Shown here in pieces: positions 1 to 6,553 of a stretch of DNA of 26,424 bases. A program made the position numbers and the translations under genes. Position 1 is the stretch's first letter, and the number at the start of each line of letters is the position of its first letter. Source of the DNA: Patescibacteria group bacterium (GTDB taxonomy: Bacteria > Patescibacteriota > Patescibacteriia > UBA2591 > UBA6264); the NCBI GenBank assembly GCA_018896315.1, contig JAHIMV010000011.1:1-26424 (forward strand), in the 5' to 3' direction. The notes below the pieces were generated by a model. It worked only from the letters and a program-made list of their open reading frames with translations. It was not told where the DNA came from and searched no databases.

Positions 1-7
1 AACATTT

Positions 8-553
8 TTAATAAATTTTTATAGTTTTTTGTGAAAAGATGTTTTTTATAAAATCATCATTCTTTTTTCGACGTAACTTCAATTCTTCCATTGAGATGTC
101 AATAATATTTATTTCCCGTCCAATAGTTTTTTCTAATGGCAAAATCTCCAGCTTTGCTTTAAGTGAAGAGTGCTCACCAATCAGTAAAATGTCTACATCG
201 CTTTCCTGTTGAAAATTACCTTTGGCGTAAGAGCCGAAAATATATGCTTCATCTAATTTTTTAATTTTTTTCAATTTTTCTTTAAGTATACCGACAACAC
301 CATATTTAGCATTATACATTCGTTTCATTTCCTTTAACAAAGAATAATTTTTATTTAGACCATAATATTTTTGATTACCACGTTTTTCCGAGTAGAGGAT
401 ACCCTCTCCTTCAAGCTCTTTCAGCTTGCGAAAAAGATTACCGACATCCAAACTTAAAAGATTGGCCAATTCGTTGACATAGTTGGTTTTTTGAGGATTA
501 AGGAAAAAATACCCTAAAATTTTTATAGTTATTTTTGAACGGAATTGAAACAT
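8..553 (-). CDS. winged-helix + MNT-type nucleotidyltransferase protein
   Basis: A 181-residue protein with two parts. Residues about 5-70 look like a winged helix-turn-helix (ArsR/MarR-like). Residues about 100-160 carry the minimal nucleotidyltransferase signature: GSYAKG (G107, S108) followed by DVD (D119, D121), the metal-binding acidic pair of the pol-beta superfamily. In MNT/HEPN toxin-antitoxin systems such a domain acts as antitoxin by modifying a HEPN RNase; a HEPN partner would lie beyond the left edge, because transcription runs leftward off the window, so I cannot confirm one. The fused DNA-binding domain and two inverted repeats just upstream suggest autoregulation. Start: ATG at 553, downstream of a good promoter. 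A relic of the same 5' coding sequence lies near position 19021. Fold and family are fairly sure; the biological role is not. Confidence 0.8.
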   Translation of the reverse strand: MFQFRSKITIKILGYFFLNPQKTNYVNELANLLSLDVGNLFRKLKELEGEGILYSEKRGNQKYYGLNKNYSLLKEMKRMYNAKYGVVGILKEKLKKIKKLDEAYIFGSYAKGNFQQESDVDILLIGEHSSLKAKLEILPLEKTIGREINIIDISMEELKLRRKKNDDFIKNIFSQKTIKIY

Positions 554-558
554 AAATT

Positions 559-609
559 ATTGTATTTATTTACAATAACCATTGTATATTATTACAATAA
601 GGTTGTCAA
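559..609 (-). promoter_or_regulatory. promoter with two tandem inverted-repeat operators
   Basis: Read on the minus strand: TTGACA at 609-604, a 17-bp spacer, then TACAAT at 586-581; the start codon is at 553. Two inverted repeats of form ATTGTA-N6-TACAAT lie at 581-598 and 559-576, exactly 22 bp apart (two helical turns). The first overlaps the -10 box and spacer, a classic repressor position. The likely ligand is the winged-helix domain of the downstream gene (inference). Confidence 0.65.
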
Positions 610-638
610 GAGTTTATTTTAAGAGGGATAGTAAGTTA

Positions 639-792
639 ATTACGCTGATATACGCGGATGATTACGCGGATTAACGCGGATAATTACGCTGATATACGCG
701 GATGATTACGCGGATATACGCGGATGATTACGCGGATTAACGCTGATAATTACGCTGATATACGCGGATGATTACGCGGATTAACGCGGATG
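639..792. repeat. 14-copy 11-bp tandem array (ACGCGGAT core)
   Basis: Fourteen contiguous 11-mers tile 639-792 without a gap. Variants are ATTACGCGGAT, ATACGCGGATG, TAACGCGGATA and the same with GCTGAT. There is a higher order: the four-unit block 639-682 recurs at 749-792 with one change (110-bp period). An 11-bp period is close to one helical turn, so each core would face the same side of the DNA. Function unknown; could be iteron-like binding sites or a slippage-prone satellite. Confidence 0.85.
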
Positions 793-839
793 GTGTGTGG
801 GTTTATTTTTCATTCTGGATATTTTTCTAATATTTTTTT

Positions 840-885
840 GCGTGCCATTTGCGTGCCATTTACAGCGCCATTTACAGCGCCATTT
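840..885. repeat. short tandem repeats GCGTGCCATTT / ACAGCGCCATTT
   Basis: Two copies of the 11-mer GCGTGCCATTT (840-861) are followed directly by two copies of the related 12-mer ACAGCGCCATTT (862-885). They share a GCCATTT 3' half. No coding function is apparent. Confidence 0.75.
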
Positions 886-919
886 ATTCTATAATAACCT
901 GTTTTGAAGATACAAATAA

Positions 920-952
920 TAATCACCGAATAATCACCGAATAATCACCGAA
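920..952. repeat. three 11-bp repeats TAATCACCGAA
   Basis: Three perfect copies of TAATCACCGAA in tandem, with a degenerate fourth running into TAATATAATAA. This is the third distinct array with an 11-bp unit in the same gap. Confidence 0.75.
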
Positions 953-1010
953 TAATATAATAACTGCTTCTACCTTTTCTTCTAACTGAAATTATGTTTT
1001 TCTTTTTAAA

Positions 1011-1097
1011 GGGGACTGCCCCCATTTTGCACGCTCAGCAAACTCGCTGTTGATGCCTGTTCCATGGCTAAAGTTTGGAAATGGCACGATTTTGCCC
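1011..1097. repeat. dispersed repeat, copy A
   Basis: Begins with GGGGACTGCCCCCATTTT and ends near GGCACGATTTTG. The same succession of blocks occurs at 2487 (copy B) and 4690 (copy C), roughly 70% alike by eye. The GGGG...CCCC head is a short palindrome, as at the ends of small transposable elements. The last codons of the leftward ATPase gene lie inside this copy. Confidence 0.7.
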
Positions 1098-2384
1098 AAG
1101 TAGCCACTTCCACAGAGGAGTAAATTTTATTGTTTTGCCATTTATTTTTTCTTCCCCTTCCTTATCTTCGGTAATTATCATTCTCTTTTTTAGCCATCTA
1201 AAATTTTTCTGGAATTCTAAAAGGGATTTAGCTTCTCTGTCTTTAACTAAATTTGAATAACAAACATTAACGGCAGTGAGTCCTGTTTCCTCTTTCTTTA
1301 TAAAATCAACTTCTTGTTTATTACTCCAATAAAAGATTTTTCCTTTCTTTATCAATTCAAATCCTACTAAATTTTCAACTAATTTTCCTTTATCTTGAGA
1401 GAATCTAAAACTGATAATATTTCTCAAACCATTATCTAAACAAATAATTTTTTTGGGATTTACTTTTTGGACTTTCAAAGAATAAGAAAATTTAGGAAGC
1501 AAGAATAAATGTAAACTTTCTTCTATACAAGATAAATAACGAGAAATTGTCTCTCTTGATAAAGACAACTTTTGTTTAGTTAAATTATAATAAGAATTTA
1601 TCGAGAAGGTGGAGGTAAAGTTAGTAAATAAATATTTCAAAAGGTCTTTCAGAAGATCAATATTATTCAGAGAGAATCTATCAACTAAATCTCGATAAAT
1701 TAAAAGGTTAAAATATTCTTCTAATATTTTTCTCTTTAAAACAAAATCTTTTTCTAAAACTATTTCAGGAAAGCCGCCCCATTCAATAAATTCCTCTAAT
1801 AACTTTTTCACCCTAAATCTCTGGGAAGTATACTGAAAATCTCTTTTTAATTTTTCTTCTTTAAAAGATAAAAACTCTCTGAAATTTAGAGGGAACAAAG
1901 AATAACTTAACGTTCTTCCTCTTAAAGAAGTGGCTATTTCTTTGCTAAGAAGTTTTGAAGAAGAGCCGGTAATAAAAATTTGAGAGTTCTCTTTATCGTA
2001 AATTCTTCTAATAAAAATTTCCCAGTTTTTGATGTTTTGAATTTCGTCAAAAAATAAAAAAATTTTTTCCTTTTTATTCTCTGGATATAATTCAAAATAC
2101 GCCTCTAAAATTAAATCAAATTCTTTATAGGCTAAAGGTAGAATTCTGTCGTCCTCAAAATTAAGATAAAGAATTCTCTCTTTTACCACATTCTTTTTTA
2201 TCAGTTCCTGAATTAAATAAAAAAAATAAAAACTTTTTCCGCTTCTTCGCGGACCATAGATGGTAATAATTTTATTAGAAGAAAGAGGAATCTCTAATTC
2301 TCTTTTTATCGCAAAAGGCAAAGGTTGGGTATGAAATTCCTTAATAAGAAATTTAAAAATTTCTTTTTTGCTTGGATTTACCAT
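1068..2384 (-). CDS. DUF4143-type AAA ATPase (copy 1)
   Basis: A 438-residue protein of the AAA_14 + DUF4143 family. The P-loop is GPRRSGKS (residues 44-51) and Walker B ends in FFDE (D113, E114). An arginine-rich stretch (SLRGRT) and a helical middle part follow. The C-terminal DUF4143 region normally has a nuclease-like D...ExK pattern. Here D is present (EVDFI) but the following strand reads AVNVCYS instead of a residue pattern with ExK, so any nuclease-like function is probably lost. The usual end of the family, PLWKWLL, is followed by about ten extra residues encoded by dispersed repeat A, so the native stop seems to have been replaced. The family is widespread in small and archaeal genomes; its cellular role is poorly known. 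The gene is monocistronic with its own consensus promoter. Confidence 0.88.
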   Translation of the reverse strand: MVNPSKKEIFKFLIKEFHTQPLPFAIKRELEIPLSSNKIITIYGPRRSGKSFYFFYLIQELIKKNVVKERILYLNFEDDRILPLAYKEFDLILEAYFELYPENKKEKIFLFFDEIQNIKNWEIFIRRIYDKENSQIFITGSSSKLLSKEIATSLRGRTLSYSLFPLNFREFLSFKEEKLKRDFQYTSQRFRVKKLLEEFIEWGGFPEIVLEKDFVLKRKILEEYFNLLIYRDLVDRFSLNNIDLLKDLLKYLFTNFTSTFSINSYYNLTKQKLSLSRETISRYLSCIEESLHLFLLPKFSYSLKVQKVNPKKIICLDNGLRNIISFRFSQDKGKLVENLVGFELIKKGKIFYWSNKQEVDFIKKEETGLTAVNVCYSNLVKDREAKSLLEFQKNFRWLKKRMIITEDKEGEEKINGKTIKFTPLWKWLLGQNRAISKL

Positions 2385-2392
2385 ATTAGAGT

Positions 2393-2421
2393 ATTATATA
2401 GCTGTCTTCTTAATAAGTCAA
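2393..2421 (-). promoter_or_regulatory. promoter of DUF4143 ATPase copy 1
   Basis: On the minus strand TTGACT (2421-2416), 17-bp spacer, TATAAT (2398-2393). The ATG at 2384 starts only 8 nt beyond the -10 box, implying a leaderless or nearly leaderless mRNA. Confidence 0.7.
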
Positions 2422-2486
2422 GTTTTTATAAAGAGTTGTCCTGCTGTTACGATACCATACAAATTCAAGAACTTTTTATGTCATTT

Positions 2487-2620
2487 GGGTCAGACACCAT
2501 TTTGTGTACTCGGCAAACTTGTTGTTGGTGCGTGTTTCAAGGCTAAAATTTGGAAATGGCACGATTTTGGACTAAAAACTTGTTTACCAGTTTTTAATTC
2601 GTTTTTTAGTTTTATCTCTT
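2487..2620. repeat. dispersed repeat, copy B
   Basis: Starts with GGGTCAGACACCATTTTG and proceeds through the same blocks as copies A and C, then continues into the 3' end of the HTH gene (complement of 2584-2829). Homology with copy C extends through this gene end, showing that the repeat and the small genes to its right form one unit. Confidence 0.7.
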
Positions 2621-2829
2621 AATTTTTTGTAAAATTTGCGAGCCTTGCTTTCAACTTCAGGTGAAATTAATCTTAGGATTTCTGATCCTAAGATTTTATA
2701 TCTGCCTCCTATTTTATTGGCTCGTAAAATACCCGTTTTTAGCCAACGTTTAATCGTACTTTTACTGATTTTTAAAAAATCACGGGTTTCTTCAGTAGTA
2801 TATATTTTGTCTGGTTTTATTTCGTCCAT
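2584..2829 (-). CDS. excisionase/MerR-like helix-turn-helix protein
   Basis: An 81-residue basic protein. Residues about 10-55 (YTTEETRDFLKISKSTIKRW onward) match the HTH_17 excisionase-family winged helix: a short helix, the STIKRWLKTG recognition region and an IGGRYKI wing. The C-terminal 25 residues are lysine/arginine-rich and probably helical. Such proteins act as directionality factors or small transcription regulators of mobile elements. It lies downstream of a truncated GxxExxY gene, and its 3' end is embedded in dispersed repeat B. A short ORF at 4790-4834 is an internally deleted copy that keeps only the first and last codons. No strong ribosome-binding site is seen; the upstream DNA is a series of CGAATT repeats. 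Confidence 0.75.
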   Translation of the reverse strand: MDEIKPDKIYTTEETRDFLKISKSTIKRWLKTGILRANKIGGRYKILGSEILRLISPEVESKARKFYKKLRDKTKKRIKNW

Positions 2830-2833
2830 AATA

Positions 2834-2940
2834 ATACGAATTGATACGAATTAGTTTAATAATGCGAATTGATGCGAATTAGGTATACGAATGCAGCGAA
2901 TTAAGAGATATTTAATAATGCGAATGCTACGAATTATTTT
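2834..2940. repeat. degenerate CGAATT repeat cluster
   Basis: Repeated ATACGAATTG / ATGCGAATTAG type units, about ten spaced 10-11 bp apart or in small clusters, directly upstream of the HTH gene. A shortened version is in copy C (4832-4872). Similar GCGAAT/ACGAAT units are also found inside the ligase gene. It may be an operator region for the HTH protein or a simple-sequence expansion. Confidence 0.6.
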
Positions 2941-2955
2941 TGAGTAGTTCAGTAT

Positions 2956-3168
2956 TTAAGACCCTTTTTGGATTAAGAGAAATTTGTCGGGTGAAAGCGA
3001 TTGCTCTCTTAAATATTTAATTTTATTCTGTTTCAATAATTTTTCAAAAGCGTCTGCGTATTGTTTTTCGTTTCTAAATCTATTTAATTGATTATGTGTT
3101 TTATATAATAAACCGTAAATAATATAAGATAATTTTGGATAAAGAATATTTTTATTCTTGGTGACCAT
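2956..3168 (-). pseudogene. truncated GxxExxY-family gene
   Basis: Encodes 70 residues from ATG 3168. The sequence YPKLSYIIYGLLYKTHNQLN, then NEKQYADAFEKLLK and IKYLREQ, matches the N-terminal half of GxxExxY proteins (usual length about 120-130 residues), whose PD-(D/E)XK-like C-terminal half follows. Here the frame stops after DKFLLIQKGS, so the catalytic half is missing. I chose the ATG at 3168 instead of the upstream in-frame one at 3216 because a promoter and operator occupy 3179-3206. A promoter is still intact, so a short protein may be made. The last twelve codons also recur as a fragment in repeat copy C. Confidence 0.65.
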
Positions 3169-3178
3169 ATTAATTAAT

Positions 3179-3235
3179 ATTATATGACACCCTTGAAAGG
3201 TGTCAATAGGTGTCATTAGGATTATGAGTGGATAA
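3179..3235 (-). promoter_or_regulatory. promoter with TGACACC operator and DnaA-box-like element
   Basis: On the minus strand TTGACA (3206-3201), 16-bp spacer, TATAAT (3184-3179); ATG at 3168. The spacer contains an inverted repeat TGACACC-N7-GGTGTCA (3185-3205). A further direct TGACACC copy lies just upstream (3210-3216 region, 10-bp period). TTATCCACT lies at 3235-3227, 10 bp upstream of the ATGACA copy, the same spacing as at two toxin-antitoxin promoters in this window. Confidence 0.65.
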
Positions 3236-3319
3236 CTTTTTTAATGAGAATATTATATATTTTAATGGGAAATTATCCAAAACCGAAGATTTTACTTTTT
3301 TGCCCTTGGTATCTTATTT

Positions 3320-4552
3320 CTAACGGGGTTTACTTCTTATTTTTGAGATTTCCCAGGGGTAAATAAATTCCTTATTTTTATTTTCGCCCCTTAGTCCTAT
3401 ACAGTAATATTGGTTCAACTTATATTTTTTTAGAAAATAGCCGATAGTTCTTTTTGAAAACATAGCAAAGTTAACCTTTATTTCAATTGGAATAATTTCA
3501 TTTCTTAATCTTAATATGAAGTCAATTTCTTTTTTGTCTTTAGTCCGCCAGTAATGAAGCGACTCTTTCCCGAAATTCTTTGTTAATTCCGAGAAAATAG
3601 CTGTTTCAAAAATTTTTCCCAAGACTTCTGGCGAAATAACCTTTAGCCATAAAAGATGGGCGAGGCCGCTATCATAAAAATAAATTTTTGGAGTTTTAAA
3701 AAGTTCTGAGCGTAAATTTTTAAAGAATGGTTTAACTAATTTAATTATATAAGTTTGTTCTAAGATAAAAAGATATCTTTCTACAGTTTGTTTAGCTAAA
3801 CGGCAGGTATTAGATAATTCTTCGATATTTAAGAGATTCCCCGTCTGAGATGCTAATGTCTCTAAAAGTTTATTAAACTTTTCTATTTCTTTAACTTCAG
3901 CCAAATCTCTAATATCTTTTTTTAGATAAGTATCAATAATTTGCCATAAGCGCTTTTCCTTTTTTTCTTTTTCTGAAATGAGAGCAATCTTAGGATAACT
4001 GCCATAAAGAGCAAATTCCTTGAATAACTCTCTTAATTGATTTTCTTTAGCTTTTGTCAAAACTGGCTCTATTTTCCATTGGTATTCCTTAAAAATTAAA
4101 AATTCTTCAAAAGAAAGCCCAAAAATTTCAAAAACCAAAGTCCGGCCAACTAATGCCTTCTCAAATTTTTTTCTAATTTCGAAAGTAGAAGAACCGGAAA
4201 CAATCAGTTTTAAGTTTGGATAATGGTCGCTAATTAATTTTAGAAAATTTGTTGGATTTTCTAAATATTGAATTTCGTCAATTAGGACAAAAATTTTTTT
4301 CTCTAAATCAAATCCTTGTTCCAGGAGAAGTTTTTTAAGATTCTCTGGCCCTTGATTTAAAATTTCTAAATACTTTCTTTCCTCTAAGTCTAAATAATAA
4401 ACTGGTTCTTTTTTTTCTCGCAAGTAATTTTTTAGCCAATACAAAATAAAAGTTTTGCCAACTTGCCTGGCGCCATAAAGAACTATTACTTCACTATCGT
4501 AGAGATATTTTAGGATTTCATCAATTATTTTTCTTTTATAGATTTTTGGCAT
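3320..4552 (-). CDS. DUF4143-type AAA ATPase (copy 2)
   Basis: A 410-residue protein. P-loop GARQVGKT (27-34), Walker B VLIDE (D92, E93), sensor-like IVSGSS, then LVGRTL and a helical middle domain. The C-terminal DUF4143 part has YFYDSGLAHLL and then EIDFIL...IPIEIKVN, so the nuclease-like D...ExK pattern is complete. It therefore looks like a fully intact family member, unlike copy 1. The protein is diverged from copies 1 and 3, so the three are old paralogs or separate acquisitions, not recent duplicates. The gene stands alone with its own promoter. Its role is unknown; family members are often near mobile DNA. Confidence 0.88.
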   Translation of the reverse strand: MPKIYKRKIIDEILKYLYDSEVIVLYGARQVGKTFILYWLKNYLREKKEPVYYLDLEERKYLEILNQGPENLKKLLLEQGFDLEKKIFVLIDEIQYLENPTNFLKLISDHYPNLKLIVSGSSTFEIRKKFEKALVGRTLVFEIFGLSFEEFLIFKEYQWKIEPVLTKAKENQLRELFKEFALYGSYPKIALISEKEKKEKRLWQIIDTYLKKDIRDLAEVKEIEKFNKLLETLASQTGNLLNIEELSNTCRLAKQTVERYLFILEQTYIIKLVKPFFKNLRSELFKTPKIYFYDSGLAHLLWLKVISPEVLGKIFETAIFSELTKNFGKESLHYWRTKDKKEIDFILRLRNEIIPIEIKVNFAMFSKRTIGYFLKKYKLNQYYCIGLRGENKNKEFIYPWEISKIRSKPR

Positions 4553-4581
4553 ATATTCAACTTTTTTAAAAGTCTACTTTA

Positions 4582-4609
4582 ATTATAGTTTGACTTAAAG
4601 TAAAGTCAA
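4582..4609 (-). promoter_or_regulatory. promoter/operator of DUF4143 ATPase copy 2
   Basis: TTGACT (4609-4604), 16-bp spacer, TATAAT (4587-4582) on the minus strand. An inverted repeat TTGACTT-N6-AAGTCAA spans 4590-4609, covering the -35 box and most of the spacer, so a dimeric repressor site is plausible. The ATG is at 4552, giving a leader of about 24 nt. Confidence 0.65.
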
Positions 4610-4689
4610 GAAGTAATTTCTATCATTATTTATCTATATTTTTATACTATACCATATTAAAGATCAAATCAAGTATATATAGTTTTTAA

Positions 4690-4950
4690 TGGGGTCAGAC
4701 CCCATTTTATGCGCCTTGCGAATCCGCTATTGATACATATTTCAAGGGCAAAATTTAAAAATGGCGTGATTTTGGCATAAAATTAGTTTACCAGTTTTTG
4801 ATTCGTTTTTTTGGTTTTGTCTCATCCATAATAATACGAATTGATACGAATTAGTTTACGAATGCTACGAATTATTTTTGAGTAGTTCAGTATTTAAGAC
4901 CCTTTTTGGATTAAGAGAAATTTGTCAATTATTTAACGGGGACTGTACCT
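4690..4950. repeat. dispersed repeat copy C with remnants of the HTH/GxxExxY cassette
   Basis: Begins with GGGGTCAGACCCCATTTT and ends with GGGGACTGTACC. Its first 90 bases match copies A and B. The rest matches the cassette at 2576-2990 but with two internal deletions: most of the HTH gene (only the first three and last eight or so codons remain, fused as a 15-codon ORF on the minus strand) and about 65 bp of the CGAATT cluster. It then keeps the last twelve codons of the truncated GxxExxY gene. So C is a deletion derivative of a B-like unit. Confidence 0.75.
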
Positions 4951-4968
4951 AAAAATCGAGCTTCTGTT

Positions 4969-6150
4969 CTATATCAATCCTCCAAGAAATTTTTCCGCGC
5001 TTATTACTCTAATATTGTCCTGCCAAAAATCAACATTAGGTTCTTTTGTTATTTGATATAGAAAGGGGATATCTAATTTTTCGGCAAAGTATTTTAAATG
5101 TTTTGAGATTTTTTTGTCTGATAGTTTTGTTTCTACGGCCAACCATGGCTTTTTGTTTATTGTTATTAGAAAATCCGTTTCCCTGCCTTCAATGTCGCGC
5201 AAAAACTGAAGTTCTGCCTTATGTCCTTCTGAATCATGTAAAAAATGAACTATTTTTAATAAATGAGAAGCAACCATATTTTCTAATCTAGGTCCTTCGT
5301 TTTCTATTTGGGACCAGTCCCAAAGATACATTTTTGGCTGTTTGCGTAGAGATTTAATTTTAGTTGCAGTAAAGGGATAAATTCTGAAATGATAGTAGAA
5401 TTTTTCTAAAATATCCATCCAAAAGGATATTGTTTTGTGGGTTACTTGCAAATCTTCTCTTAGGGAATTTAATGACAAAATAGAGCCCACTTTGTCTGGC
5501 AAAATATCTACCAGAATTTGCAATGCGGATAAATCGCGCAATGCTTCAATGTCTCTAATGTCTTCTTTAACCAATCTATCTAATCGTTCATTATGAAAGC
5601 GACGGAGTGTTTTGTTGTCTTTTTTAAGGAATGGTTCTGGAAAACCGCCAAAAGTAAATAAATCTGTAAATACTTTAGAAATATTTTTATTAATTTTAGG
5701 GAAGTTTAATTTTTTGAAAATTTTTAAATTATTATTTATCTGCAAGACCTCAGCAACTGAAAAGGGATGGAGTCTATAATAATGGTATCTACCCATAAGG
5801 GAGTCGCCACCTTTGCGATATAGGTCAAGTCGAGCGCTACCAGTAACAAGAATATGAAATTTATCTTTGTGTTTGTCAAATTCTCCTTTGATATAATTTT
5901 TCCATTGTTTATATTTATGGATTTCATCAAAAATTATTAAAGAAGATTCTGCCTCAAATTTTCCAGAAAGAATATTTTTTCTATCTTGACGATTATCCCA
6001 ATTAAGATAAGTATATTTTTTGTAATCGTTAGCGCCTACATACTGAGCTAAAGTGGTTTTCCCAACTTGTCTTGGACCACCAATAAAAACCATTTTATTC
6101 TTTAGGTCTGAAGTTATAACTGGACGTAAATATCTATTTTTTATTATCAT
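4969..6150 (-). CDS. DUF4143-type AAA ATPase (copy 3)
   Basis: A 393-residue protein. P-loop GPRQVGKT (25-32), Walker B LIIFDEIH (D75, E76), sensor VTGSAR, MGRYHYYRLHP in the family's conserved position and a helical middle domain. The C-terminal DUF4143 region has MYLWDWS, then GRETDFLI...WLAVETKLS, so the D...ExK pattern is present. The start at ATG 6150 gives the usual N-terminus just ahead of the P-loop. It differs from the other two copies in its control region: the best promoter lies some 270 bp upstream (6420-6447), with three repeats and a hairpin in between. Role unknown. Confidence 0.88.
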   Translation of the reverse strand: MIIKNRYLRPVITSDLKNKMVFIGGPRQVGKTTLAQYVGANDYKKYTYLNWDNRQDRKNILSGKFEAESSLIIFDEIHKYKQWKNYIKGEFDKHKDKFHILVTGSARLDLYRKGGDSLMGRYHYYRLHPFSVAEVLQINNNLKIFKKLNFPKINKNISKVFTDLFTFGGFPEPFLKKDNKTLRRFHNERLDRLVKEDIRDIEALRDLSALQILVDILPDKVGSILSLNSLREDLQVTHKTISFWMDILEKFYYHFRIYPFTATKIKSLRKQPKMYLWDWSQIENEGPRLENMVASHLLKIVHFLHDSEGHKAELQFLRDIEGRETDFLITINKKPWLAVETKLSDKKISKHLKYFAEKLDIPFLYQITKEPNVDFWQDNIRVISAEKFLGGLI

Positions 6151-6156
6151 AAAAAT

Positions 6157-6348
6157 GAATTAAATTATTGTATATAAATTAAGGTAATTTAATTATAAGA
6201 ACCCTTCGCTTCGCTCAGGAACCTTGAAATTAAATATTATTGTATAGAAATTAAGGTAATTTAATTATAACAACCTCTCCTCACTTTGTTCGTCGAGAAC
6301 GTTGAAATTAAATATTATTGTATATAAATTAAGGTAATTTAATTATAA
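6157..6348. repeat. three ~45-bp repeats with variable spacers
   Basis: Copies at 6157-6198, 6226-6270 and 6304-6348; the last two differ at one base. Each contains the palindrome TAAATTA-AGG-TAATTTA (first base changed in copy 2) and a TTATTGTATA block. They are separated by 27- and 33-bp unique segments. Could be tandem operators or structural modules in a leader RNA. Not a convincing CRISPR array. Confidence 0.7.
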
Positions 6349-6376
6349 GCAAAGCTTGAAATTTCGTCAGGCTTCA

Positions 6377-6405
6377 CAAATAAGAAAACATGATTTTCTT
6401 ATTTG
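6377..6405. other. hairpin in leader of ATPase copy 3
   Basis: Perfect 12-bp inverted repeat (CAAATAAGAAAA and its complement) with a 5-base loop. It lies just downstream of the predicted transcription start of the minus-strand promoter at 6420-6447, so it would fold at the 5' end of that RNA. Not followed by a clear U-tract. Confidence 0.55.
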
Positions 6406-6419
6406 ATTCACCCTTAGAA

Positions 6420-6447
6420 ATTATACCAAAGTGCAAAAATATGTCAA
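6420..6447 (-). promoter_or_regulatory. consensus promoter upstream of ATPase copy 3
   Basis: TTGACA (6447-6442), 16-bp spacer, TATAAT (6425-6420) on the minus strand, the best match to the sigma-70-type consensus in the window. The next minus-strand gene starts at 6150, implying an untranslated leader of about 260 nt. Confidence 0.65.
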
Positions 6448-6507
6448 GGATTTTCTACTTCGGGAGAAAATTCGGGAGAAAACAGAATTATTTTAATTAA
6501 AGTAAAG

Positions 6508-6532
6508 TGTGTAGACCCTCGGGGTCTACACA
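6508..6532 (-). terminator. hairpin terminator after nucleotide-sugar dehydrogenase
   Basis: Perfect 11-bp stem TGTGTAGACCC / GGGTCTACACA with a 3-base loop, 22 bp beyond the stop codon of the dehydrogenase gene. Downstream on the minus strand is CTTTACTTTAATT, a weak U-rich tail. Confidence 0.55.
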
Positions 6533-6553
6533 AGGTGAATTTTGACAATTCTT

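Larger units (their letters stand above)
554..1067. other. gene-free block rich in 11-bp tandem repeats
   Basis: About 514 bases with no credible gene. It holds the promoter of the leftward nucleotidyltransferase gene, three unrelated short tandem arrays (639-792, 840-885, 920-952), and the start of dispersed repeat copy A from about 1011. The arrays are more GC-rich than the surrounding sequence. Nothing else is recognisable. Confidence 0.7.
4553..4968. other. intergenic region between ATPase copies 2 and 3
   Basis: About 416 bases without a credible gene. It contains the promoter of ATPase copy 2 (4582-4609), an AT-rich stretch, and dispersed repeat copy C (4690-4950) with gene fragments. 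Nothing else stands out. Confidence 0.6.
6151..6553. other. long control region upstream of ATPase copy 3
   Basis: About 400 bases with no gene. From left to right it holds three repeat modules (6157-6348), a 12-bp-stem hairpin (6377-6405), a consensus minus-strand promoter (6420-6447) and a hairpin (6508-6532) that is probably the terminator of the dehydrogenase gene. Read on the minus strand this makes a leader of about 260 nt for the ATPase mRNA, or a separate small RNA. Confidence 0.6.

Noticed and set aside
1075..1260. Short plus-strand frame at the end of the first ATPase gene
   Set aside because: Opposes a clear minus-strand gene; composition and sequence show no independent coding signal.
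3169..3216. Longer start for the GxxExxY fragment
   Set aside because: Would place the coding start inside the promoter and operator; the ATG at 3168 begins directly before the family's first conserved block.
6157..6348. Possible three-repeat CRISPR array
   Set aside because: Repeats are very AT-rich and spacers unequal (27 and 33 bp). One spacer contains a TTCGCTTCGCTC simple motif that also appears in genes here, and there are no cas genes. It fits tandem operators or leader modules better.
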